The notes below the pieces were generated by a model. It saw only the letters and a program-made list of their open reading frames with translations, did not search any database and had not been told where the DNA came from. From assembly GCA_037968515.1 (NCBI GenBank), contig JBBKVQ010000451.1, positions 1 to 29,501 of the forward strand: DNA of 29,501 nucleotides, written 5' to 3'. The DNA comes from JBFFMO01 sp037968515. Lineage in GTDB: Bacteria > Myxococcota_A > Bradymonadia > Bradymonadales > Bradymonadaceae. Position 1 is the stretch's first letter. Each line of letters opens with the position of its first letter. This document shows, piece after piece, positions 8,132-16,224 of this stretch. The position numbers and the translations under genes were made by a program.

Positions 8132-9253
8132 ATGATTAAGACCACGAGTACAGGTTGGTTTTCGAGGATCGGCAACAGCTTTGGCGGCATGCTTTTCGGT
8201 CTGCTGCTCTTTTTGTTGTCGTTCGCGCTGTTATTTTGGAACGAAGGCCGCGCAGTAAAACGCGCGCGAGACCTAGAATTCGGCGCCGAAAACGTCATCA
8301 AGGCGAGTGCGGCCGCAGTGAATCCAAAGAGCGAGGGTAAGCTGGTACATGTCAGCGGGGCCGCCACTGCGACGGGCCCCGCGGTTGACCAAGAGTTCGG
8401 AGTGCAAGCCAAGGCGTTGCGCCTTGAGCGCGAAGTCGAGATGTATCAATGGAAAGAAAAAGGCACGTCCAGAACCAAAAAGAAAATGGGTGGCTCCGAG
8501 GAAAAGTCTACCCAGTATACTTACGAAATGGTCTGGGAAGACGACCTTTTGAACTCGAGTGATTACGAGGAAGCCGGACACGTTAATCCGTCTACGATGC
8601 CGTATTCGGGTCTAGAGGCCGCGGCCCCTGGTGTTAAAATCGGAGCCTATAATATGGCGCCAAATCTGATGGGGCTGTTCAACACCGACACCCCCTTTAC
8701 GGCAAAACCCACAAAAATGCCGGCGGGCTCAAAGATGGCTGGGAACCTGATATATATCGGCGCCTCGGCGCAGGCGCCCAAAATTGGCGACGTCAGAATT
8801 TCTTACAAAATCGCGCCCCTTGGCGCGTATTCGATTGTCGCTGGACAGCAAGGGGGTGTGTTGATCGAATACGCCCATGAAGACCTCAACGACCCCGTGA
8901 TCTTGCTTGAACGCGGCAATCTGAGCCCCGAGGCAATGTTTAAATCCGCCCAAGATAGCAACTCTTTCATGACCCTGATGCTGCGATTTGTCGGGTTTTT
9001 CATGATGTTTTTTGGCCTGCGAATGATCAGCAAACCTCTGTCGGTTTTGGCTGATATCCTACCTTTTGTGGGTACGGCCGTCGGTTTTGTCACAGGCTTC
9101 GTGTCGTTTTTCATCGCCCTTGGATTTTCGATGATCACGATCGCTATCGCCTGGATCTTCTACCGTCCGCTGATTGGCATCCTGATGCTGGTGGTTGCTG
9201 GTGGCGCCATCGCGGCTGCGATTGCGTTGTCTCGTAAAGCCTCCAAGGCTTGA
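8132..9253 (+). CDS. TMEM43-family membrane protein
   Basis: A 373-residue protein of the TMEM43 (LUMA, DUF1625) family. Seen: a Trp-Phe-x-Arg-Ile start followed by one helix (about 18-38) ending in the conserved FWNEGRAV segment, a large extracytoplasmic domain (about 45-280) and three closely packed C-terminal helices (about 285-368). The ending of helix segments with PFVGTAVGFVTG is characteristic. In animals TMEM43 is an inner nuclear/ER membrane scaffold; bacterial homologues are common in diverse phyla with no assigned role, and a scaffold role is a guess. Ribosome site GGGAG lies 8 bases upstream of the ATG. It lies 77 bases after a kinase and 65 bases before another, and a broken second copy lies beyond the latter, so the association with the kinases may be functional. 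Confidence 0.88.
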   Translation: MIKTTSTGWFSRIGNSFGGMLFGLLLFLLSFALLFWNEGRAVKRARDLEFGAENVIKASAAAVNPKSEGKLVHVSGAATATGPAVDQEFGVQAKALRLEREVEMYQWKEKGTSRTKKKMGGSEEKSTQYTYEMVWEDDLLNSSDYEEAGHVNPSTMPYSGLEAAAPGVKIGAYNMAPNLMGLFNTDTPFTAKPTKMPAGSKMAGNLIYIGASAQAPKIGDVRISYKIAPLGAYSIVAGQQGGVLIEYAHEDLNDPVILLERGNLSPEAMFKSAQDSNSFMTLMLRFVGFFMMFFGLRMISKPLSVLADILPFVGTAVGFVTGFVSFFIALGFSMITIAIAWIFYRPLIGILMLVVAGGAIAAAIALSRKASKA

Positions 9254-9318
9254 TTGGCGCGCCTGAGTTTGGTTCGCGGGTTTCCGACCCGCATTGTAAT
9301 GCTTTTGGGAGACGACTT

Positions 9319-10746
9319 ATGACCACCGAACAACGCAGTCACATTTTCAAACAGCTGGTGGGTTATGACATTCAGGGACGGTTTGTACTCGAAGAGTTGA
9401 TTGGAATGGGAGGGATGGCGGCCGTGTTTCGCGCTCGCCAAACCAGCGTGAACCGTCATGTCGCGATCAAGCTTATTCCGGCGGACGACCCAATATTGGT
9501 GGAGCGTTTTGAACGTGAAGCTGGCCATGTGTGCAAGTTGCGGAATGGGCATAATGTGACGATGTACGACTTCGGTCACACTCAAGATGGGTACGTGTTT
9601 CTGGCGATGGAACTCTTGGACGGTGAGACCCTAGGAGAACGGCTGTTGAAGGGACAGTTGTCGATCGAAACCTCCCTTAAAATCGTCGACCAAATCTGCC
9701 AAGCGCTCGGTGAAGCGCACGAAATGGGAATCGTGCATCGGGATATCAAACCAGAGAATATTTTTTTAGTATCTTTCGAAGGCGACAATTCATTCGTGAA
9801 GGTTCTGGATTTTGGAATCGCAAAATCGCTGGATAGCCAAGCATACCCGAGTCTTACCGGTGTCGGTCGAATCATCGGGACGCCACGCTACATGTCGCCC
9901 GAGCAAATTCTGGGCGACGAAATCGATCAGCGCAGCGACATTTATAGTCTTGGCTGTGTGCTCTATCAGTTGCTCTCGGGACGACCCCCTTTCATCGCGA
10001 ATGATTCGGCCACGTTGATGAAGAACCATGCTCGCGATCTGCCGCCCGAGTTTTCTGAAGTTGTTCCCGACCGCGCCATTCCCCATCACTTGGAGGGTAT
10101 CGTTCGCCGCATGATGGCCAAGTCGCCGGGTGACCGTCTGCAGACGATCGGTGGCTTGCGATCGGAATTGGCGCAGAGTGCTGTGCCGACAGTGGAAACG
10201 CCCACAGACACGAGCCCCAAAAGCGAGCCACTTTCACGGATGTTCGTTGGTATGATCGTCGCGTCGCTTATTTTGATGTTTGGATTGGTGGCAGCCTCGA
10301 TGTCGCGCTTAAACCAAACTGCTCCTGTCGCGGCTACCGATCTGGTTCAAACGAAGATCCTACAGCAGCCAGTTCTGGCGCAGGTTTTGCCAGTTTCAGT
10401 CGATGACGAGACTCCGTTAGCTACTCCACCACCAAGTGAACCCTCGAAGGTTGATTCACGTCCCATAGCCGAATTCATGTTTCCGGTCTCCAACCCCGAT
10501 CCCCCAACCAAACCCGCATCTAAACCCGGTCCGACCGTCAGCGAACCTGACGCCGAGGCGCGTCGAATCTCAGCTCAAAAGACGCTCTTCAACGGGGATA
10601 ATCGAGGTGCAATTCGGGAATGCGAGGGCGTTAAAACGCCAGCCTGTTATCGGATTATGGGACTGGCCTATATGAACCTAGGGAAGACTTCGAAATCTTG
10701 CGCCATGTATGCACTTGCCAATGTCGTCCCTCCGCATTGCGACTAG
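9319..10746 (+). CDS. Ser/Thr protein kinase with single membrane helix and periplasmic tail
   Basis: A 475-residue PknB-like kinase. Domain about 20-290: glycine loop GMGGMA (29-34), AIK Lys51, HRDIKPEN (140-147), DFG (164-166) and SPE (193-195, an APE variant), then a single membrane helix at about 308-326. The extracytoplasmic part is Pro/Thr-rich (about 330-425) and ends in a ~50-residue helical, Cys-containing segment (three or four Cys) resembling a single TPR-like hairpin. This is the standard layout for a receptor-like bacterial kinase, with the tail as candidate sensor. The ATG at 9319 is chosen because GGGAGA lies just upstream; the in-frame extension from 9250 overlaps the TMEM43 gene and has no site. 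A small GC hairpin (9276-9292, loop TTCCG) precedes the ribosome site. Confidence 0.92.
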   Translation: MTTEQRSHIFKQLVGYDIQGRFVLEELIGMGGMAAVFRARQTSVNRHVAIKLIPADDPILVERFEREAGHVCKLRNGHNVTMYDFGHTQDGYVFLAMELLDGETLGERLLKGQLSIETSLKIVDQICQALGEAHEMGIVHRDIKPENIFLVSFEGDNSFVKVLDFGIAKSLDSQAYPSLTGVGRIIGTPRYMSPEQILGDEIDQRSDIYSLGCVLYQLLSGRPPFIANDSATLMKNHARDLPPEFSEVVPDRAIPHHLEGIVRRMMAKSPGDRLQTIGGLRSELAQSAVPTVETPTDTSPKSEPLSRMFVGMIVASLILMFGLVAASMSRLNQTAPVAATDLVQTKILQQPVLAQVLPVSVDDETPLATPPPSEPSKVDSRPIAEFMFPVSNPDPPTKPASKPGPTVSEPDAEARRISAQKTLFNGDNRGAIRECEGVKTPACYRIMGLAYMNLGKTSKSCAMYALANVVPPHCD

Positions 10747-10828
10747 TTTCGTGGCCGTCGACTAAAATTGTCATGTCCCAAGTTCAAAACACTCCCAAAC
10801 TGGCGTTGGTTCACGCATTCGGTTCGAC

Positions 10829-11050
10829 ACCTTGGCGTCGGAAAGCAACTGCAAGCAGGTAGTCGCCGGATTTGATGTGCCATCATCCTGCTGGACCGCG
10901 GCAATCTGCCCTGTCGGTTTTGAAATGCTGCCCTTTGTGGGCACAGCCGTGGGCTTTGTCACCGGCGTGGCGCCCTCGGCTTTTCTATGATCACCATCGT
11001 TGCGACGATCGCGCCAATCAAGCCTTGGAGGCGTTGCGCTTTGCGCGACT
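10829..11050 (+). pseudogene. Decayed, rearranged second copy of the TMEM43-family gene (3' part)
   Basis: This stretch has no plausible intact ORF but is clearly homologous at DNA level to the 3' end of the intact TMEM43 gene (8132-9253). Collinear matches are: 10885-10908, coding I-L-L-D-R-G-N-L (copy ILLERGNL at 8900-8923); 10911-10922, CTGTCGGTTTTG (identical at 9038-9049); 10928-10969, coding LPFVGTAVGFVTGV; and 10972-11010, coding A-L-G-F-S-M-I-T-I-V. About 38 codons between the first two blocks are deleted, and frames change between blocks. At 11010-11032 the sequence instead matches the intact gene's stop region in inverted orientation (23 bases exact), continuing imperfectly to about 11050. 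The wobble-type differences from the intact gene show an old duplicate rather than a fresh copy. Confidence 0.8.
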
Positions 11051-11146
11051 TTGGTTCGTTGTGAACGGTCCGTTAGGCTCCAGCCGTGGCGGTGTCTGTG
11101 CAACTGGCCCCGACGTGTGCTAAGGGCGGCAGTCCACAGGGGGAAC

Positions 11147-11881
11147 ATGTCTTTTCGCCAAACAATCCAAGACGTCATCATACGTTCCGATACCAAAATC
11201 GGGCGACGATTCGATATCTTTATTCAGCTTTTGATTGTGGTGTCTTTGATTGGCGGAGCGGTGGAATCACTGCCTAATCTTTCTGCCGGTGCGACCCGTT
11301 TTTTACACGTCGAAGAGACCATTATTATGGCCATCTTCACGACCGAATACATACTGCGGGTTTACGCTTCCGACGAACCTCGAAAGTTCATCTTTAGCTT
11401 TTTTGGCATGGTCGATTTGATCGCGATTCTGCCCTTCCTGCTGGCAACAGGCATGGACTTGCGCTCCATACGTACCCTTCGACTTTTCCGAGTGATTCGA
11501 GTTCTAAAACTCGCCCGTTACGGCAAAGTTGTGGAGCGATTTAAGATCGCGTTTTCGCTAGCCAAAGAAGAACTGGTTTTGTTTGTACTAATCAGCTCAG
11601 TCTTCATCTACGTCGCGGCGGTCGGCATTTATTATTGTGAACGTGACGCCCAACCAGATGTCTTTGTCTCAATACCCCATGCGATGTGGTGGGCCGTCGC
11701 GACCCTCACAACAGTGGGATACGGCGACATCTACCCCATTACAGCCTTGGGCAAATTGTTCACGGGCTTCATTGTGTTTATTGGGGTAGGCCTGATTGCA
11801 ATTCCGTCCGGCATCGTCGCTACCGCGTTGGCCGAGGCGCGGCACATCCAAGACGAAAACACGGACGCGAACGTGGATTGA
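11147..11881 (+). CDS. Voltage-gated potassium channel
   Basis: A 244-residue six-helix channel subunit. Membrane segments run from about 22-40 (S1) through S2 (about 55-72) and S3 (80-102). S4 at about 106-124 has positively charged residues at every third position (Arg106, 109, 112, 115, 118, Lys121, Arg124). S5 (about 142-163), a pore loop with the selectivity filter TTVGYGD (188-194) and S6 (about 203-228) follow. The intact S4 and filter indicate a functional voltage-dependent K+ channel of the Kv/KvAP-like type; four subunits would form the pore. The short C-terminal tail lacks an RCK or cyclic-nucleotide domain. ATG at 11147 is preceded by CAGGGGG; an in-frame extension to 11000 runs through the TMEM43 pseudogene and is rejected. 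The position after the kinase cluster suggests, but does not prove, regulation by those kinases. Confidence 0.93.
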   Translation: MSFRQTIQDVIIRSDTKIGRRFDIFIQLLIVVSLIGGAVESLPNLSAGATRFLHVEETIIMAIFTTEYILRVYASDEPRKFIFSFFGMVDLIAILPFLLATGMDLRSIRTLRLFRVIRVLKLARYGKVVERFKIAFSLAKEELVLFVLISSVFIYVAAVGIYYCERDAQPDVFVSIPHAMWWAVATLTTVGYGDIYPITALGKLFTGFIVFIGVGLIAIPSGIVATALAEARHIQDENTDANVD

Positions 11882-11936
11882 TTGACTGCACGAACTGAAT
11901 CAGAACTGTGAAAAGGGTCCACCCTGCAGAATCTCT

Positions 11937-11978
11937 AAAAGCCGTCCACCAACACTAGAAGGCAGCACTTAGGCTTTT
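11937..11978. terminator. Possible bidirectional terminator between convergent genes
   Basis: AAAAGCC (11937-11943) and GGCTTTT (11972-11978) are perfect inverted arms separated by 28 bases, placed between the channel gene and the convergent lipoprotein gene. Each side ends in T or A runs as expected for a terminator used from both strands, but the loop is long and the GC stem short, so the call is weak. Confidence 0.3.
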
Positions 11979-11988
11979 CCTGTCGAGG

Positions 11989-12738
11989 TCAGAGCAGAAT
12001 GCCGCAAAACGCGTTTCCATCCCTTAAGCCTAAGCAAGTGTACCCCTCGCGACAATCATCGCTGCTTTCGCAAGCGGGGAAACACTGGGTGAATCTGGTG
12101 TAGACGAGGCAGGGGTTTTTGGCGCCACAGCCTGTATGGTCATTGGTCGTGCCGCTATGGATTGGCGCGTTGGCGCCCGGGTCACAGCCAAGGACGATGC
12201 AATGACCGCCGGGCGCCAGGCCGTCGCCTGCGTCTTGGTTGCAGGAGTCGGCGAGCAGCCCGCCGTAACAATCGGAATCCGAGCTGCACGCTTCTCCGAG
12301 TTTTGGAACCGGACATCCGCACGCATCAAATCCATATTTGTAGCACCGGTCATAGAGGACCGAGGGGGTGTTGCAGTCTTGGTCCCACCTTTCATCGACG
12401 TCTTCTTTAAGTTCAATGTCGATATCATAACGTTCGATGCAGCCATTTGGGCCAGTGCTTGTGCATTCGGCGAGCGCGCCGGCGGTGGCTGTGGCCAGTT
12501 CGTCGGGGAGGGTGCAGACGTCGGAGACACAGCGGCCAAACAGGATATCGCAGTAGTGCTGGCAGCGGGTCTCGATCGTGTCTTCGCGGACTGCGACGGT
12601 GTTGTTGTTGGTCTGGTTATTCGTCGCGTTGTTGGTCGCGTTATTGGTGGTTTGACCGCGTTCCGCGTTGGGATCGGGCTGTGGTGAATCGGCGCAGGCC
12701 GCCAATAACAGTGCCAACGCTATGAGTGATCGAAACAT
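11989..12738 (-). CDS. Cys-rich lipoprotein with Asn/Thr repeat linker
   Basis: A 249-residue lipoprotein. The signal peptide ends in a perfect lipobox LAAC (Cys15). A low-complexity linker of NNAT/NNQT repeats (about 30-47) follows, then a Cys-rich extracytoplasmic domain (about 55-249) with about 22 Cys. Late motifs such as GEACSSDSDCYGG and CESSDDCREGYTCL match the C-x5-DC pattern repeats common in myxobacteria-like secreted proteins. No enzyme motif is visible. The Asn/Thr linker style after a lipobox is typical, in my experience, of the Bradymonadales-like lineage. It is monocistronic, divergent from the thiolase gene (182 bases apart) and convergent with the channel gene. Function unknown; surface display is likely. 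Confidence 0.8.
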   Translation of the reverse strand: MFRSLIALALLLAACADSPQPDPNAERGQTTNNATNNATNNQTNNNTVAVREDTIETRCQHYCDILFGRCVSDVCTLPDELATATAGALAECTSTGPNGCIERYDIDIELKEDVDERWDQDCNTPSVLYDRCYKYGFDACGCPVPKLGEACSSDSDCYGGLLADSCNQDAGDGLAPGGHCIVLGCDPGANAPIHSGTTNDHTGCGAKNPCLVYTRFTQCFPACESSDDCREGYTCLGLRDGNAFCGILL

Positions 12739-12894
12739 GTGCCCGCCCTAAAGGTGAAGTCTGGAATCACAGGTTAACGGCACGTGGCTGGCGGGTAAAC
12801 TCAAAAGCATTGCAGAATCGCGGGCAGGCCACAGGGGCTGCGTCTCGGAATCGCTAGACAGCGCCTACCAGAACGGCTAAAAACCCGGCATGTA

Positions 12895-12908
12895 AGTGAC
12901 TACTCACT
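12895..12908. promoter_or_regulatory. Candidate operator palindrome upstream of the beta-oxidation operon
   Basis: AGTGA-CTAC-TCACT is an inverted repeat with 5-base arms and a 4-base spacer, located just before the ribosome region (CAGAGGTTT) of the thiolase gene. The dyad is short and could occur by chance. Its position suits a repressor of fatty-acid degradation (FadR/TetR-type), but no such regulator gene is in the window. Confidence 0.3.
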
Positions 12909-12920
12909 CAGAGGTTTGGC

Positions 12921-14075
12921 ATGCAAGAAGCGTATATTTTGGACGCAGGTCGCTCGGCAATTGGCCGGCGAAAAGGTCTACTTAGCACCACTCGCCCCGA
13001 CGATATGGCGGGCGCCACGCTCAAGGCTTTTGTCGAGCGCGCAGGCATCGATCCTGCCGAAGTCGAAGACGTGATCATGGGTTGCGTGACCCAGATCGGC
13101 GAGCAAGGCTTCAATATCGGACGAGTCGCGGCGCTGATTGCAGGGTTTCCTGTGACGACCGCTGGAACGACCGTGAATCGTATGTGCGCTTCCAGCTTGC
13201 AGGCCGTGAACTTCGGCGCGCAGGGCGTGATGAGTGGCATGCATGACCTGATCATTGGTGCGGGTGTCGAGTCGATGAGCCGCGTCGGAATGGGCACAGA
13301 CGGCGGGCCGCTCAGCGAAATCCTGCAAGACCGTTTTGATATCATCAATCAAGGCATTAGCGCCGAGATGATCGCTCAAAAATGGGGGCAGACTCGCCAA
13401 CAGCTCGACAAGATGGCGTTTGAATCGCATCAGCGCGCGATTGCTGCGCAGGATAACGGTTGGTTTAAGGCCGAAATCTTGCCGATCGAGGTCACAGGCC
13501 CCGAAGGCGAAAAAATCATGTTCCAAGTCGACGAAGGGCCACGCCGTGGGACTTCGATGGAAAAACTCGCGAGCCTCAAGCCCGCGTTCAAAGACGACGG
13601 CGTCGTGACCGCAGCTGGTGCTTCGCAGATTTCGGACGGTGCTGCAGCCGTGTTGATTGGTTCAAAAGCCAAAGCCGACGAGCTTGGCCTAAAAACTCGC
13701 GCAAAATTTCGCGCAATGGCCGTGGCTGGCGTCGATCCAACGATCATGCTGACCGGCCCGATTCCAGCGACGCAGAAGGTCCTTAAAAAAGCAGGCCTGA
13801 CGATGGACGATATCGGGCTTTTTGAGGTCAACGAAGCGTTTGCACCCGTGGTGTTGTCGTGGGCGCAGGATATGGCGCCGGGCAACCACGAAAAACTGCT
13901 CGAACGCACCAACGTCAACGGCGGCGCGATGGCTCTGGGTCACCCGCTTGGGTGCTCGGGCGCTCGTCTTTTGACAACGCTCCTGCACGAGATGGAACGC
14001 CGTGATGTCCAGTACGGACTCGCGACACTTTGTATTGGATTTGGCATGGCGGTTGCGACCGTCATCGAGCGCTAA
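12921..14075 (+). CDS. Thiolase (acetyl-CoA C-acyltransferase)
   Basis: A 384-residue thiolase. The nucleophile Cys89 is in NRMCASSLQA, the NEAF motif at 304-307, the GHPLGCSGAR block contains His341, and the second catalytic Cys is Cys371 in CIGFGMA (the usual form is CxGGGxG, so the Phe is a small departure). It would cleave 3-ketoacyl-CoA with CoA to acetyl-CoA plus a shortened acyl-CoA, the last step of beta-oxidation, in the cytosol. The gene is 9 bases upstream of the SDR-SCP2-hydratase fusion, so the two encode consecutive steps. This pairing argues for degradative rather than biosynthetic function. Chain-length preference cannot be judged; the fused partner's sterol-carrier domain hints at bulky or long acyl chains. 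Confidence 0.93.
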   Translation: MQEAYILDAGRSAIGRRKGLLSTTRPDDMAGATLKAFVERAGIDPAEVEDVIMGCVTQIGEQGFNIGRVAALIAGFPVTTAGTTVNRMCASSLQAVNFGAQGVMSGMHDLIIGAGVESMSRVGMGTDGGPLSEILQDRFDIINQGISAEMIAQKWGQTRQQLDKMAFESHQRAIAAQDNGWFKAEILPIEVTGPEGEKIMFQVDEGPRRGTSMEKLASLKPAFKDDGVVTAAGASQISDGAAAVLIGSKAKADELGLKTRAKFRAMAVAGVDPTIMLTGPIPATQKVLKKAGLTMDDIGLFEVNEAFAPVVLSWAQDMAPGNHEKLLERTNVNGGAMALGHPLGCSGARLLTTLLHEMERRDVQYGLATLCIGFGMAVATVIER

Positions 14076-14084
14076 GGAAAAATC

Positions 14085-16151
14085 ATGAAATTGAAAAATA
14101 AAGTAGCTCTCGTGACTGGTGCTGGTGGCGGCTTAGGCCGTTCGTATGCGCTTTTGTTTGCCAAAGAAGGCGCCAAGGTGGTCGTGAACGACTTGGGCGG
14201 CACGCGTGACGGTGGAGGCGCTGGGAGCGCAATGGCCGATAAAGTCGTGGCTGAAATCAAAGAAATGGGCGGCGAGGCTGTGGCCAATTACGGGTCGGTC
14301 TCGAACGCGGCTGATGCGCAGGCGATGGTCGACCAGGCCGTGAGCGCCTTTGGCAAAATCGACATCGTTGTCAATAACGCCGGTATTTTGCGCGATAAAA
14401 CGCTCGTGAAAATGACCGACGAGATGTGGGACCTGGTGATCGAAGTCCACCTGAAGGGCACGTATCTGGTGACCAAAGCAGCCGTCCTAGCGATGAGCGA
14501 AAACGGCGGCCGCATCATCAATACCTCGTCTTTGGCAGGGCTTTTGGGCAATTATGGCCAAGCAAATTACGGCGCTGCCAAAGCAGGAATCGCCGGTTTG
14601 ACCCGGGTGGTCGCCAAAGAAACCCAAAAAATGGGCATCACGGTCAACGCCATTGCGCCTGTGGCAAAAACCCGAATGACCCAAGAAATCAGCATGGTTC
14701 CTGAGTCGTTCGAGCCCGAAGACATCGCTCCACTTGTGGGTTGGCTGGCCAGCGACGAGGCCTCGCACGTTACCGGCCGGGTTTTTGGTGCCCACGGTTC
14801 GCATTATTTTGAGTACGTTGTTGAGCAGACTCCGGGCATCGATCTGGGCGAAAAACGCTGGACTTTGGAATCCGTGGGTCAGCGATTCGACGAAATTACG
14901 GCGATGCCCAAAGGCGCACCAGTGCTGGACGAAGCAAGTGGCGGACTGGTTGAAGATGCGCGGAAACTATTTGCCGCAATTCCGGCCACGTATCGCGCCG
15001 AAAAAGCTGGCGATTGGAAAGCCAAAATGAAATTCGACCTCGGCGGGTTGGCGACGTTCTCGTTGATTGTCGCTGGTGGTGCCACTGAGTTCCTTGATGG
15101 CGCTGTTGACGGCGCGACGGCCACTGTGACGTTTGATGGCCCACAAACTATCTTGGACATGGCGCGGGGTGTTTTGGCGCCTGAGCAGGCGTTTATGGGT
15201 GGCAAGGTAAAGACCGATAACATGGGCGCGCTCATGAAATTTGGCCAGTACTTTAATTTGGGCAAAGCAGCTGCGGTCCTTGGTGATATCGCCCCGGTTG
15301 CGGGTGCGGCGCCTGGAAAACATGGCCTTAATAAAGATCTTGTCGGTAAAGTTCATCGCGGCTCGGCAGCCTTTGTTTTGAAAGAAGATATTCAAGCATT
15401 TGCAGGCGCCACTGACGATCAGACCAATCCCGCGTATTTGGATGGCACGCAGGCACCGGCTATCTTTCCGGTCCGCCCGCTCTTGTCGATGCTGCACGCC
15501 GCGATCGCAGATCCTGAACTGAACGCTGATATGCTACGTCTGGTTCACGGCGAACAAGACATGCGATTTCATCGTCACTTGAAGCCTTGGGATCTGGCCG
15601 CGCCGCGCGCTGAAATTCAGTCCATCGAAACCAAAGCTTCAGGCGAATTGTTGAATATTCGTCAGTGGTTAATGGTCGACGGCGAGCTGACCACGGAAGT
15701 GATTAGCGGCTTGTTTATTCGGGGTGAAAGCAAAGGTGGCGGCGAGAAGAAACCCGCCGCAGAAGCTCCAAAACGCGAATATATCTATTCGGAAAAACAC
15801 ACGGTCTCGTCGGATCAACCTTCGCGGTATGCCGATGCCTCGCTCGACCGCAACCCGATCCATCTTGACCCAGATGTCGCCAAAGCGGCGGGCCATCCAT
15901 CGGTGATTCTTCACGGTCTTTGCACGATGGCTTTTGCCTCGCGTGCTGTGATCAATGGGGCCTGCGGCGGCAAGCCTGAACGACTTCAGCGATTGAAAGT
16001 TCGATTCTCGAAACCCGTGCTTCCAGGCTGGGTACTTGAGACGCGAATCTGGAAGGAATCCAGCACCCTCGGTATCACAACCTACGGGCTAGAAGTCGTG
16101 AATCAGGATGGTGTTGCGGTCATCACGAACGCCATCGCCGAAGTTGCCTAG
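14085..16151 (+). CDS. Multifunctional beta-oxidation protein: SDR dehydrogenase - SCP2 - hydratase 2
   Basis: A 688-residue fusion resembling peroxisomal multifunctional enzyme type 2 (MFE-2). Residues 1-270 are a short-chain dehydrogenase: TGAGGGLG NAD-binding loop (11-18), NNAG (97-100), Ser148 and Tyr162/Lys166 of the active site, acting on (3R)-hydroxyacyl-CoA. About 288-395 is an SCP2 sterol-carrier-like lipid-binding domain (the GxVKTDNMGALMKF stretch is typical). About 412-688 is a double hot-dog enoyl-CoA hydratase 2; its motif YADASLDRNPIH gives the catalytic Asp588 and His593. In animal MFE-2 the SCP2 domain is last, whereas here it lies between the two enzymes. A Gly/Lys/Pro-rich linker (about 547-565) separates the hot-dog halves. 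GGA ribosome site; operonic with thiolase and followed by a strong terminator. It is predicted to convert trans-2-enoyl-CoA to 3-ketoacyl-CoA. Confidence 0.93.
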   Translation: MKLKNKVALVTGAGGGLGRSYALLFAKEGAKVVVNDLGGTRDGGGAGSAMADKVVAEIKEMGGEAVANYGSVSNAADAQAMVDQAVSAFGKIDIVVNNAGILRDKTLVKMTDEMWDLVIEVHLKGTYLVTKAAVLAMSENGGRIINTSSLAGLLGNYGQANYGAAKAGIAGLTRVVAKETQKMGITVNAIAPVAKTRMTQEISMVPESFEPEDIAPLVGWLASDEASHVTGRVFGAHGSHYFEYVVEQTPGIDLGEKRWTLESVGQRFDEITAMPKGAPVLDEASGGLVEDARKLFAAIPATYRAEKAGDWKAKMKFDLGGLATFSLIVAGGATEFLDGAVDGATATVTFDGPQTILDMARGVLAPEQAFMGGKVKTDNMGALMKFGQYFNLGKAAAVLGDIAPVAGAAPGKHGLNKDLVGKVHRGSAAFVLKEDIQAFAGATDDQTNPAYLDGTQAPAIFPVRPLLSMLHAAIADPELNADMLRLVHGEQDMRFHRHLKPWDLAAPRAEIQSIETKASGELLNIRQWLMVDGELTTEVISGLFIRGESKGGGEKKPAAEAPKREYIYSEKHTVSSDQPSRYADASLDRNPIHLDPDVAKAAGHPSVILHGLCTMAFASRAVINGACGGKPERLQRLKVRFSKPVLPGWVLETRIWKESSTLGITTYGLEVVNQDGVAVITNAIAEVA

Positions 16152-16169
16152 CGGTTCGGCCTAAAACAG

Positions 16170-16201
16170 AAAAAAGGGCGCCCTCAAGGGCGCCTTTTTT
16201 T
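16170..16201 (+). terminator. Intrinsic terminator of the thiolase-MFE operon
   Basis: GGCGCCC (16177-16183), loop TCAA, GGGCGCC (16188-16194), then seven T (16195-16201). The preceding A-run (16170-16175) extends the stem against the T-run through a G-T wobble, so the structure could also terminate transcription arriving from the other strand. It begins about 19 bases after the stop codon. Confidence 0.95.
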
Positions 16202-16224
16202 GTGCACGCACGACCAACTGATTC

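Noticed and set aside
9276..9292. GC hairpin before the third kinase as an intrinsic terminator
   Set aside because: The stem is only 6 bp (GCGGGT/ACCCGC) and no T-run follows.
11000..11146. N-terminal extension of the K+ channel
   Set aside because: The bases belong to the TMEM43 relic and its inverted piece; CAGGGGG marks the ATG at 11147.
12136..12687. 183-codon plus-strand open frame
   Set aside because: It is antisense to the Cys-rich lipoprotein, whose lipobox and cysteine pattern are convincing; its Val/Gly-rich reading mirrors the Asn/Thr linker.
14700..16151. Split of the MFE protein into separate genes
   Set aside because: The frame is uninterrupted and all three domains are in phase, with no internal ribosome site plus ATG at a domain border.
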